NCBI GenBank assembly: GCA_013407085.1
Contig: JACCGJ010001316.1
Location: forward strand, 105,921 to 169,920
Reading direction: 5' to 3'
Origin: Atriophallophorus winterbourni
Lineage: Eukaryota > Platyhelminthes > Trematoda > Plagiorchiida > Microphallidae
Length of the DNA: 64,000 bases
Position numbers and translations under genes: made by a program. Of this stretch, positions 54,374 through 64,000 are shown one piece after another. Numbering within the stretch: the stretch's first letter is position 1; every line of letters begins with the position of its first letter. The notes beneath the pieces are model-generated. The model searched no databases. It was not told the origin of the DNA and worked only from the letters and a program-made list of their open reading frames with translations.

Positions 54374-57300
54374 GTGAGTATCTTTGTTGCTGTCATTTCA
54401 ATTGGTCTTATTCCTTACAAATTTCATCCAGCTTAGCTGCTTGAACCATCGCATTGTGACTGGGTTACATCATTCATTACATTCCTAATCTGCTAAAATC
54501 GAAGAGGTCTTCCCAATAGATCGTAAAATTTGTCAGTAGGATATCCGAAGTTTGTAATCGGATGAGTTGTCGCGCCCCCTGGTGGAGAGTATGTGGAACG
54601 ATTTAACCTCAAATTGCAATTACCTATGATAAAGATTAGAAAACCAATAATAACAATGAGACTGTAATCTGTTATCAGTTCCAGCTCATGAGAGAGGTTA
54701 GTCAATTTACCTTTGCACATCGAAACTACTGCATCGTGTCCTGTCTGTGCTCAGCATTTAGATCGTTATAGTAGTGTTCGTTTGCTCATTTCGGTTGATG
54801 TCGACCGAGGATGTGCATCACAAGCACATAAATGTTTCATGCTCTACAGCGTTTCAGGTGGCTAAGCATTCAGATTCGGGAGAATCAATCTCTCCCAGGC
54901 GTCGACAGGCGTCAGTTGCACGCTGACGGCAGGATCTACGTTCAACAAAAGCCGAGTGCACTATCTGCTCTTTTCTGCTCTTGAAAATGTCGCTTTACAC
55001 ACTGTCTCCAAAGTGAGCGGTCAAGAGCAAGTTGTTCTCAACTCGTGAAGTCAATGTCAAAAGCTTTTATATCTGTGCAAACGTCAGTGATCGGCTTCCT
55101 GAATCCAAGTCACCATATAGCAGATCTTTTGGAATACGACTACTTTCCATTCTGCAAACATGACCCAGCCATCGTAGGCTGGCTGTCGTAGTACGGTGAA
55201 CATCTTATGTAGATTAGCTTTAAAGAAAACTTAAGCACTTGTTACTGTGTCCATCCACGATGTTTTCAAACTACAACGAATGCTCCCAAATCGAAAAAAA
55301 CTTCGTTTGTGCTTGACCAACTTCGTTTGTTTCACGATAAATTGTATTCCTTTTTAATGATGCTTTTTCAGGGTTCTGTCCTTCACCTGAAAGGCCGAAA
55401 CGTGGTTGAAAACCCTTTTGTCAAAATGGGGGCCTATCATACACTTGATTTGTCGAAGGACGAAAAATTCACAATCACCAAAACTGAATGGGACAGCGTG
55501 GCAATGATGTTGGTGGAACAAGCTGCCGACCCGACGCAGCATGCGGATGTCGCTGCTGTGGTGATGCACGAGGGGTTGGCCTATGTTTGTTTGGTCACAA
55601 GCACCACAACCATAGTACGTGCTAAAATTGACATGAATATTCCAAGAAAGCGACCTGGCTTACCGACTACGCAGCATGAAAAGGGCCTCACTCGATTCTT
55701 TGAACAGATCATGCAAGCGATTGAACGTCATGTCCGGTTTGATAGTAAGTCTTGGATTTGTTACATGTTTAGGATCGTCATGTGTTTACGTAATTTCATG
55801 CGAGATTTTGTGGTAGCCATATTGATTAGTGCACGTTTACAGTTGGCCTCCTTCGGTCGATGTCGACCATAGATGTACCTCACAATCGAATGAATTTTCA
55901 TGTTCTGAAGCTTTTCGAATGACTAAACAGTCCGATTCGGGAGAAACAATCTCTCCAGCAGCGCTTGCAACGTTAGTCAGAACTCTGTTGTATTGCATCA
56001 GTTGCACGCTGGCGGCGTGGCGTTCAGCAGCCAAGAGCTGTATTTGCTCCTCCCCGGCTTGCAGACGACGCTTTACACAATGCCTCCAAAGTGAGCGGTC
56101 AAGAGCAAGTTCTTCCCAGCTTGCGGGGTCAATGTCAAGAGCTTTCATATCTCTTTTGCAAACATCTTTGTACCGCAGGTGCGGTCTGCCCAATGGTCGA
56201 CTTCCTAATTACAACTCGCAAATGTGTAGATCTTCCGGAATACGACCGTTTTCCATTCTGTATACGTGGCTAAGCCACCGCAGGCGGCGCTGTCGTAGTA
56301 GGGTGAACATGCTCTTAAGTTCAACATTAGTCACTTTGTCCATCCACGATATGTTCAAGATACGACGGATGCTTCGTAGTTGGAAAGCATTCAGCTTCCG
56401 TTAATGTCTTGCGTGCATGGTCCAGGTTACGCTTCCGTACAGTAAACCATTTAGTACACACGCGCTGTATACCATCATCTTTGTCTTTACAATGTACGTT
56501 TATATACAATAAATAACTGGTGAATAACGGAAATTCCGCTGCAGTCTCATTCCTTATTCTCCGCATTATTATTACTCTTTGAAATCTTACTTTCCTACTC
56601 CAGTTCTTTGCAAAGAGTCGTATTATTGATTTCTGATACCTTTTTTTTATTTTTCACATTGTCAGTCGTCAAGTGCGTGATTTTGGCAAGTCCGGGCTTT
56701 GTGCGTGAACAATTTTTCAATTACATGATCCAAACTGCGACGAAAGAAGAAAAACGAGTATTCCTGGAGAACAAAGGAAAATTCCTGCTGATTCATTCTT
56801 CTTCGGGTCATAAACATGCTCTAAAAGAGATTCTATCTGATAGTAACGTGTTAAGTAAACTATCCAATACGAAAGCGGTGACTGAAGTGGCTGTACTTGA
56901 TGATTTTTATCAAATGTTGAAAACGGACCAATCTCGTGCATTTTACGGGTATGTACAAATATTGTGGTCGTATTAAGATTTTGAATGAAACAGTTGGCTG
57001 TCTTTCAATAGCACAATAATGTAGACTACCTAATTTCGTTGATTTTTAAATGTAAGTTATCGCAACCTTGTTAAACCTACAATGTCGCCGTTATCGCAAA
57101 TAAATGAACCACAACTTGGGTTTTAGCACAGTATGTATATGTATGAAATCACAAGCCTGATCTAGTCAAAGTGCCGCACAGTCAAGGACTGTACGTGGGT
57201 TGCCAAGGCCTAGACAGATAAGGAAAATAGCAATGGTAATGAGACTCCACCGTGTACTCGCATGCAGCTCATTACCGGTGGCAAATCAATTTAGCACGGC

Positions 57301-60300
57301 GTTAGCTGGACAGCATGGAAGTGCTGCACGATTGCACATCCATGCAATCAGCACAGTACTACAAACTAACGAGCTGTACATTGCCCGTAATACTCTTCCC
57401 TTCGACGAACTTGTGCGTAGAAATAGACGACAGAATTCGTGGCAGTAACCAATCACAGTGAGCTTTTTGTTTTGGCCGACGGTCAAGGGGACTTATCCTC
57501 AAGTGTTCATCGGCACTATTATTAATCGCAAATCTGTGCTGGCAATCCACGCCCACAAATTAGTATCAAGCATACTAGAATCACTCGTGATGCTTCGATG
57601 TTTTCAGTGATGACAGATATGCGGAATAGATTCGTGAGGCAATGGTCGTCGTACTAGCAAACATCATGGACATTGATGGAGATAATAGCTAGGGTTTGCT
57701 CGTATTCATCTGTGCGAAAAGCTCATTTGCATGTATCTCCATCACACACCCCACGACCGGTTTTGTGCTGTTTGCACTCATCAGGTAGGGACCAACCTTA
57801 CCCAACAGTGGCATAGAAGCGCAACTTGTTTACCATTCTTCCACTGTCTCAAGCGCATGCGGATCCGGATCCTGTTGTCCCTACCTGATGAGTGCAAACA
57901 GCACGAAACTGGTCGTGGTGCGTGTGTGTGATGGAGATACATGCAAATGAGCTTTTATATTCATGGTCATGTGTTTTAAACCCAGTCTACATGAGTGGGG
58001 GCTCATGTGATTGAACACGTTGGTCAACATACCCAACAGTGGCATACAAGCGCAACTTGTTTATCTTGTTATTCTGTTGCCCAACGTAGAATTAGATCAC
58101 ACTGGTTTGACTTGGGTATAACGGTTATATACTATACTCAAACACGAGGTCAATTTCCCATTCGCTGCTTTAGGATCTCCTTAAGAGTCAAGCTTCTCAG
58201 AGACTCGATCAAAACACATTATACTTCTAGAACATCTTCATATCGGAGGTCATTTATCGCATTTGCTTCACGATACCTTTGCCAAAGAGAACTGCTTATT
58301 GAACAATTACGGTCGAATTTACTCGTTAATATCATAGATATATTTTCTGTGAATATTTTTTTGATTTTTGTCTAATTTGTATAGAATTCGTTGTTTTTAT
58401 TAAAGCTAGCCTAAAGTTGAATTTTCGAATAAAGCTTTGTTCTTCTTACAATTGATTGAAATTTAGCGAGACATTCGTTGTAGACATCTTCTTGCGGTGT
58501 TTGATTAATGTTGTCTTTTGTCAAGTGAAGTGGCCAGGAAAGCTTGTTACGATGTGTGACAGTGAAAGTCACAAGGAAGCTGTCGCTCTACTTGTTCACA
58601 ACACTTGTTTGAATGCATGTTCGATTCGTGGTGTAGGCACCTCATCCCAGTGTCTGTGTCTAATCTTTAAAAGGTTCAGTAACTTTTTAGGTCCCACCCT
58701 TCCTCATATCTATTAGAATGTTTTTACTATGTCATGATTTTATGGCAGTTAAGCACTTGGTACTTGTAACCGGTGGAATGCTGACAATAAAGATGATTGT
58801 TTGTATCATGGTACCACTCTTTACTGTTTCATCTAAATCAGACTTAATGCATCATGCAATTCGTCAGTCGACCCAGTAGATAATATGTCCACTCGCGAGA
58901 TATCCACGTCTTGCTTGACAATGCTATGGTTATGGCATACTGACACTATCTTGAATTGATGTTCAGTTACAAGCACGTAAAAGCGGCCGCGGATGCTCTT
59001 GCAATCGATACCTTGCTCATATCGGACGCGTTGTTTCGCTCGCGTAACTTGGAAGAACGGCATCGTTACGTTGCCCTGGTCGATGCGGTCAAAGACGATC
59101 AGGGGACGGTCAAAGTCTTCTCGAGTCTACACGTTTCCGGTGAACGTATGTTCTAATCTCGCGCTATGTTGTATAATTATTGTTATTACTTTATCTTAAT
59201 TTCGTGCCGCTAGTATTAGTTACGACCGGTAAAACGCTGCGATTTATATGCATTGAATTCGTTTCGAAGCCCATACACTAGTTATCTCTCTGCTCGTTTC
59301 TATTCGACATTGTAGAACACCATCATTTGCCACGTTCTAAATCGATTTTATGAAAATTTCGACAGCAAATATTTCCCCTATCATATCTGTCTAAGCCTGG
59401 GCAACCTGACAGTATCTTAGCCCACGTGCAGTCTGACTGTGCGGTACTTTGCCTGGGCCAGGCTTGTGCAATCATACATGCATACCCGCAACATTACCTA
59501 ATATACTTGGGCTTGCGATGATTGATCGAGTAATGTATCTTTCAAATTCAAAGAAATTCATTGCTTGATGATAGGATAAGCGATGTTAAGATCTCTGCGA
59601 TAGTTGAGCCCGAGGTGCTGCTAAAATCAATACATGAATAATCATTTTATCTCAGAATCTTGATTCGTTGGCCGGTTATAATGTCTGATTTCTGTCGCGT
59701 GAGTGAAGTGAAGTTGTAGATTATCGGGCGTTAAGCAAGAAGCTAGTCTATCATTGTGATTTTCTGGACATTTTTATGTTCCTGACTATCGGGCGTTATT
59801 ATTTGTTTGAATGTGTTATCTGAATGTAAGCCATTGTAGTCATTTTTCAGTTTACCGGCCTGTACCACAGATCATTCTCAGAAAGGCATGTTCAAACGTA
59901 TTAGCGCTAATCTGCTGTGCGTACAAAGAACAGACTACCTCACGGGTGGAAAGCGTTCATCTTCCACATTTGCTTTATGCTTATTAGAACTAGAGTAGCA
60001 TTCTAGCTGACGAACCATCAACATTAGAATTCTGGTTTTAAAAAAACCAATACGTAATGTTACTAAATCCAACTGTAACGAATACCATGTTCAATCAAAG
60101 TAGCTTTTGAGTCACGGAAATAGATTTAAAATCAATTTCTTTGCATAGTATTTTGCCTTCAACTTCGACTACTTGTTTTATGTATATTCAAATGCATTGC
60201 TCATTTATTTTTTGGTTTCCGGAGTTCACAAAATACAATGTCAAGCAGTGTCTAAAGTAGAGGAAGTAATCAACGAACCGGACAGATCCACCGCATCACA

Positions 60301-61172
60301 GTTCCGTCGGTCCAGCACTACACTTTCTTGTCATCGTGCGTGAACGGTGATAACCCATTAACGTTTCAGTAATTGATTGCTGGTAAAATACATCTCAATG
60401 GTGTCGTAAACCCAACCGAATTATTTAAACGAAGCAATTCCTGGTTTATGGCTAATGTTGTAAGCGTGACTTGTGGTACACTGCTTTACGATTCTCGTTA
60501 GACGGTGTATTTTCTAGGTGGTCGCCGACCAACTTCTAGTATCAATGTGCAGAACTCCGCACTGAGGTTAACAGGCATTGCGATCAATGCGGCCATTAAG
60601 AGCAACAATGTTGTATACCGTTTTTAATTCCATATTTATTTCCGAAGCCGCATCCTTAGATTGGTCAACACGACCGTCTTTCAGTCACGATTTTCGCGGT
60701 TCAAACTCCTCCGCAGTTGCAAATTTGAAGAAATATGCTGAACCCCGGTTCCCTAACATACCCAGGTGTAATATTGTTAGACAATAGTGGAAAAATAATT
60801 GCGATAGCCTAGCACCGGTCGGATTATAGCTTCTGTCGATTATATTTTATACTGGAAGTTGACACGAACGCGGAGCTAACACTACTCAATTGATTGCCAC
60901 CTTTACCGCGTTGCATGCGAAAGTACACTGCAGTTTCACAGCTATCAAACTGACGGAATTTTAGCCTGTGCACTGTCTTCAGAATTTTGTATGGCTCCAG
61001 GTTTGTGGTCGCATATATTTCTTTGACATTTTGTGTAGTGATTTCAAGTGTATCTTTCTGTTCCACAGAGCTCAATCAGTTATCCGGAGTTGCCGCTATT
61101 TTGCGGTTCCCTATCCCGGAGCCAGAATCTGATAGCGACAGTTCAGACGATGAAGCTTCGGGCGATAACTAA
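54143..61172 (+). CDS. PELO: Pelota (Dom34) ribosome rescue factor, five exons
   Basis: Join 54143-54373, 55372-55744, 56666-56948, 58967-59145, 61069-61172; 389 residues (human 385). Pelota with Hbs1 recognises stalled ribosomes with an empty A site and triggers subunit splitting with ABCE1, acting in no-go and non-stop mRNA decay in the cytoplasm. It is an eRF1 paralogue lacking the GGQ motif. Visible blocks: EDMWLAYNLVQVGD and STVRKVQNESATGSV (domain 1), VKMGAYHTLDL, DVAAVVMHEGLAYVCLV, NIPRKRPG, VKCVILASPGFVREQF (domain 2), HSSSGHKHALKEIL, ALDDFYQML, AIDTLLISDALFR and VFSSLHVSGEQLNQLSGVAAI (domain 3), then an acidic C-terminus (SDSDSSDDEASGD). All splice phases agree. Introns of 0.9-2.0 kb are packed with repeats. 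Confidence 0.95.
54780..55310 (-). mobile_element. LINE 3' remnant in PELO intron 1
   Basis: The plus-strand text begins catttcggttgatgtcgacc, the 3' terminus of the RTE-like family, followed by degraded tail sequence (gtcgacaggcgtcagttgca, cgctttacacactgtctcca). Same orientation and family as the intron 2 remnant. Confidence 0.7.
55372..55744 (+). CDS. PELO: PELO exon 2
   Basis: Acceptor tgctttttcag, donor GTAAGT, 373 nt, ending in phase 1. Starts GSVLHLKGRN, ends ERHVRFD. Confidence 0.93.
55845..56510 (-). mobile_element. LINE 3' remnant in PELO intron 2
   Basis: Minus frame 56193-55837 has GRPHLRYKDVCKRDMKALDI and SWEELALDRSLWRHCVKRRL, the zinc-finger-tail family. Frameshifted, antisense to PELO. 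Confidence 0.8.
56666..56948 (+). CDS. PELO: PELO exon 3
   Basis: Acceptor cacattgtcag, donor GTATGT, 283 nt. With the split codon it reads FD-I-VKCVILASPGF through to RAFYG, phase 2. Confidence 0.93.
57130..57360 (-). repeat. SINE-like repeat R in PELO intron 3
   Basis: Near full length: tail region gtatgtatatgtatgaaatc, then cacaagcctgatctagtcaa through ttagcacggcgttagctgga to cgattgcacatccatg. Confidence 0.75.
57748..57790 (-). ncRNA. Type I hammerhead ribozyme, inactivated copy
   Basis: On the minus strand: CCCTAC, CTGATGA (57784-57778), GTGC-AAACA-GCAC, then AAAA where GAAA is required, ACCGGT, C and GTGGGG. The lost G12 should abolish cleavage. Helix I is a perfect six pairs (with one G-U). 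Confidence 0.65.
57879..57921 (+). ncRNA. Type I hammerhead ribozyme, core intact
   Basis: Helix I strand CCCTAC, CTGATGA (57885-57891), helix II GTGC/GCAC with an AAACA loop, GAAA (57905-57908), CTGGT then cleavage C at 57914 in a GUC triplet, and GTGGTG closing helix I. Helix III is ACTGGT, so the palindrome carries a wobble. Activity is inferred. Confidence 0.7.
58440..58805 (+). repeat. Repeat Q in PELO intron 3
   Basis: Longest copy: gttgtagacatcttcttgcg, gtgacagtgaaagtcacaag, gtttgaatgcatgttcgatt, gttaagcacttggtacttgt. Parts recur at 51.85-52.14 kb and inverted at 61.96-62.12 kb. Confidence 0.6.
58967..59145 (+). CDS. PELO: PELO exon 4
   Basis: Acceptor tgatgttcag, donor GTATGT, 179 nt, ending in phase 1. 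From YKHVKAAADALAIDTLL to SSLHVSGE. Confidence 0.93.
59385..59490 (+). repeat. SINE-like repeat R, 5'-truncated, in PELO intron 4
   Basis: atatctgtctaagcctgggc, acagtatcttagcccacgtg, gcctgggccaggcttgtgca, then catacatgcatac tail. Confidence 0.75.
59491..60850. other. PELO intron 4 interior, nothing recognised
   Basis: No repeat of the families above is visible. Short frames only. Confidence 0.4.
60855..60965 (+). repeat. Diverged SINE-like repeat R, 5' part
   Basis: gcggagctaacactactcaa, ttgattgccacc and gcatgcgaaagtacactgca match the 5' half of repeat R at moderate identity. Confidence 0.45.
61069..61172 (+). CDS. PELO: PELO exon 5 (C-terminus and stop)
   Basis: Acceptor ctgttccacag; LNQLSGVAAILRFPIPEPE, acidic tail, TAA at 61170-61172. 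No AATAAA signal was seen close downstream. Confidence 0.93.
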
Positions 61173-61955
61173 TCTTGTACCCGTGGCGATTAATTCCAAC
61201 AGAAGCCGGCGCAGCCCAGTCACGAGCTAACACACGTCGTATTACAAATCTCAACATTGTTACTCTTCGCCTGGTCAGTAAAGCAGGCTTCAAACGGATT
61301 CTCTTCTCTGTGACACTTTCGTGATTGTAAAAATGCTCCTAATAGATTTGTTTTTTCAGCATGATTTTTGTTATTTTACTGAATACTGGTCAGGGTGGAA
61401 GTTCTGTTTTTATTCTGTCCCGTAAACGAAATGCCCATCAGCTCTGCTAATTATATGCATACATTGTCCTCGTATCATACAACCATTGGATTCTTGACTG
61501 CATTTTCGTCTCTATTCGAAATTAACGTCGAACTGTCCTTAGATGCGGTAGTAAAAGTAGTTACCTTCATTTTGTATACAATTGCTTGAGTTTAGAGGCT
61601 ATGAGTGGGATCGCGTCACCTCCAAACCACCCAACCTGACTTTTTCTGTTTAATCCTAATTCACTGTTCGTTTTATTTTTGTGTAGAGAATAGCAAACTG
61701 TAAACTTCCTAAAGCTTACTGTGTATCAAGCCAGAGTCCGTTGATGAATCGGCAACAGCCACAAAGTGACTGAAATTTATTGGAATGATTACCTTCCTCG
61801 CGGGCCCATGCAAATTCATGGCAAATAAGAAAGACATTCGGAGATACTTATCAATCAAAACGATTCCTGTAACAACTCAATCAGGCCTCATCATCCGTTC
61901 AAGTTCGACGGATTAACATGGACTAAACCAATTTAGAATTATGCAGGTGCAGTTT
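61173..61955. other. 3' flank of PELO, nothing recognised
   Basis: Contains the PELO 3' UTR, but no polyadenylation signal can be named with confidence. Confidence 0.4.
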
Positions 61956-61959
61956 CGGG

Positions 61960-62120
61960 CTAGCAGCATACTTTTCTGTCGAATGTACGAACCACTTGAA
62001 CAGCGACATCAGCACAATAGCTTCCTTGCGGCTTTCACTGTCGTCACTTCGCTTGACAGCATACAAGATTAGTCAAACACTCCAAGAAGATGTCTACAAC
62101 AAGACACGATTTTGAGTCAT
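61960..62120 (-). repeat. Repeat Q, inverted copy
   Basis: Minus strand carries gttgtagacatcttcttg and gacagtgaaagccgcaagga, as at 58.48-58.58 kb. Confidence 0.55.
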
Positions 62121-62319
62121 GCCAATAAGAGGAAGAAACCACTTCTAGTTCTGATCTTTTGGCCCTCGACCCGGAAGACTTGGCAAAAACCGCAGATATT
62201 TTAATAGTCAAAGTCTTCATCTGCACGAGCCAATCAATCTAGCCACTTACGAGGCCATTCCGAGATGGGAATGGCAAAGAAAACTGTCTTAGGAAAACAA
62301 TGATTACTCATTCACGATA

Positions 62320-62520
62320 AGTCTAGACCAAGCACAAGCCTGATCCAGACAGTGCCGCACAGTCATAGACTGAACGTGGGCTAAAATACTGTCGGGTTGC
62401 CCAGGCCTAGACATATATGAGAAAAAATAGAAATGGTAGTGAGACGCCAGCCTGTTTCACCATGCAGCTCACTACTGTTGGCCAATCAACTTAGCACGGT
62501 TTTGACCGCACATAGGTTAA
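62320..62520 (-). repeat. SINE-like repeat R
   Basis: accaagcacaagcctgatcc, gactgaacgtgggctaaaat, gcctagacatatatgag, catgcagctcactactgttg, cttagcacggttttgaccgc. No microsatellite tail remains. Confidence 0.75.
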
Positions 62521-63045
62521 ATTAAAGCTGATATTCATCGAGAATCAATTCGACTAACCTCTAAACATCTAATTTTTTTAAAAATGGCGTCCATCGGTTA
62601 AAACACTGCTGCATCAAAAATAGCCACAGCAACAACAAGGTTTACTCTCGTGAGGCAAATCGATAACAAGTTTTGAGAAATCAGAAATATATTGGGCAAA
62701 ATTAATAAACATGAACCATGCCGTATATAAAAGTCCAAAAAAGGATGTACGTTATTAACTCTCCCCAGATGCCGTTGTATAATAGGGCTGACCTGTAAGG
62801 CACATACTTGTTTGACGCGTGTCTAGCTTTTTGGAGAAGCAAAAATGACAGGAACGCGTGAGCCAGTAGGTAGAACACAAATCCAGTTAAACCTAGGAAG
62901 AATTTAGAAAGCTACAATGGGTTACCTGTCAAGCCAATTATTCCTGCAGTGCAGCCGGAAAGAGCAGCCACGGAAGTACGGCAGTAACTGATAATATTGA
63001 GGTTGTGTTGCGTAGCTGCGGGACTGAAATTCATCGATTCTCGGT
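62521..63045. other. Nothing recognised
   Basis: No supported frame or repeat. Confidence 0.4.
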
Positions 63046-63300
63046 TCATTTTTCAAATCTGTAAAGTGAACGATAAATTATTGGAAATGATTCTAAAGAC
63101 TCATAAATTTTTAGAACAGGGTGACCGGAAAGTATTTCGAGAAAACATTCTTTCAAATGATTCAGTATTTTATTAGGATCCCAATATTTAATTGGAGCAG
63201 AAAACAACAGTGTGACGAATTGAATGGGTGCAATGTGAAATAGGTCCTGTGGTACAACAAAGAACGTTTCAGGGATAAATGTGTAGCGCTTCCATGTCAC
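63046..63300 (-). CDS. Unassigned 84-codon open frame, possible exon
   Basis: Hydrophobic frame with [20 protein letters not shown] and [20 protein letters not shown] pyrimidine-containing gttgtaccacag could be an acceptor within it. No family recognised, no other exon of such a gene was found, so it may be chance. Confidence 0.2.
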   Translation of the reverse strand: MTWKRYTFIPETFFVVPQDLFHIAPIQFVTLLFSAPIKYWDPNKILNHLKECFLEILSGHPVLKIYESLESFPIIYRSLYRFEK

Positions 63301-64000
63301 ACAGATGAAATTGGGTAATGGCCGTTCTTTCTAGTTTATTGCATTAGACTTGCCTTGCTACTTACTAGCTCACTTCGGTCCGTAGCATGTTCTACATTGG
63401 TTCTAAATGTATGCATAAGAATAGTTATCGATAGTATGCAAAAATTACCTCATAACAGGGATGATGGTCAATTTGCATATCAAATACAATGCTCAACCAT
63501 CAACGCTGCTGTTTTACATGAGCTTGAGAAAAAGTCATTCGCTGTAAAAGTATGCTTCCTTACTACATAAATGCGTTTGGTTCTGTGGATCGTGCGTAAC
63601 TCACAGAACAATTGAAAACAATGTCTATACCACACGGTATCGTCAACTGGATACTCTAGGGAGAGATCTCAATACGTCGAAGTCAACGGACTAGGCTCTT
63701 CCTTTCTCTCAACTGTGAAAGTTCTTCAAGTTGCGATTCTCTCCTCATTCTTCTTTTAAACAAACTAATATTTTCTTCAGCAGCCGCCCTCAACATTTAG
63801 TCTCAAATACGCTGATGTGATCACTGGATGTGCTGTACCTCGAAACAGCTCCCTCAACTGAATTAGATAACATTTCTACCTAGTCTGAAAAGAAATGCTT
63901 GTTTTAAAATCTTGAAAAATATGTAGGATTTGTGTTCACTAAGTTGCGTGGTGACAGATGTGGAGCTTTGCGCAGCAATCTTAAGCGATCTATAATTAAA

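Larger units (their letters stand above)
57700..58090. repeat. Inverted pair of hammerhead-bearing repeats in PELO intron 3
   Basis: Arms of about 72 nt (57721-57793 and 57877-57955) are inverted copies, each with a hammerhead motif on its own strand. acccaacagtggcata with agcgcaacttgttta occurs at 57800-57832 and again at 58031-58063, a 231-bp spacing. Confidence 0.65.

Noticed and set aside
60824..61075. 83-codon minus frame overlapping the last PELO intron and exon
   Set aside because: Partly SINE-R sequence and antisense to PELO; no independent support.

Overview
This window looks like nuclear DNA from a flatworm, most likely a trematode. It is AT-rich with spliced genes and GT..AG introns. 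One gene opens with introns of only 40 and 56 nt before its introns become very large, a pattern described in schistosome genes. The repeats are CR1-like and RTE-like LINEs, Gypsy LTR elements, SINE-like repeats and hammerhead-bearing repeats. No bacterial, plasmid or CRISPR feature is present. The organism is inferred; no species can be named from the sequence alone.

Two host genes can be supported. A minus-strand gene fills about 21.8 kb down to 1.2 kb. Its exons follow vertebrate RGS22, a multi-RGS-domain protein, from the N-terminal motif to the last RGS domain, although some internal exons were not found. A plus-strand gene at 54143..61172 is a complete five-exon PELO (Pelota/Dom34, ribosome rescue). 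All its exon phases fit and it gives a 389-residue protein.

Almost everything else is mobile DNA. Region by region: 1-0.45 kb, LINE 3' end; 1.2-21.8 kb, RGS22 exons whose introns carry a fold-back repeat, a hammerhead ribozyme repeat, a pogo/Tigger-like MITE, a 1000-N assembly gap and one CR1 LINE inserted backwards into another; 21.8-27.4 kb, mostly unremarkable DNA with one LINE remnant; 27.4-29.65 kb, an RTE-like LINE whose reverse transcriptase core is deleted; 30.2-33.5 kb, two Gypsy fragments in opposite orientation; 34.3-35.0 kb, a CR1 3' end; 35.7-38.2 kb, an internally deleted Gypsy element with both LTRs; 38.2-41.8 kb, several LINE fragments; 41.8-49.9 kb, a CR1 cluster with three copies of ORF1, two head to head around a 25-nt spacer, plus two SINE-type insertions with clear target-site duplications; 50-53.8 kb, a dense SINE cluster; 54-61 kb, PELO with repeat-filled introns; 61-64 kb, more repeats and one unassigned ORF.

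The most unusual signal is a family of repeats carrying minimal type I hammerhead ribozymes. The intact ones have a helix III made only of a palindromic ACCGGU-type sequence with no loop, which suggests cleavage as dimers. This resembles the metazoan retrozyme class. The best copy is at 3073-3115.
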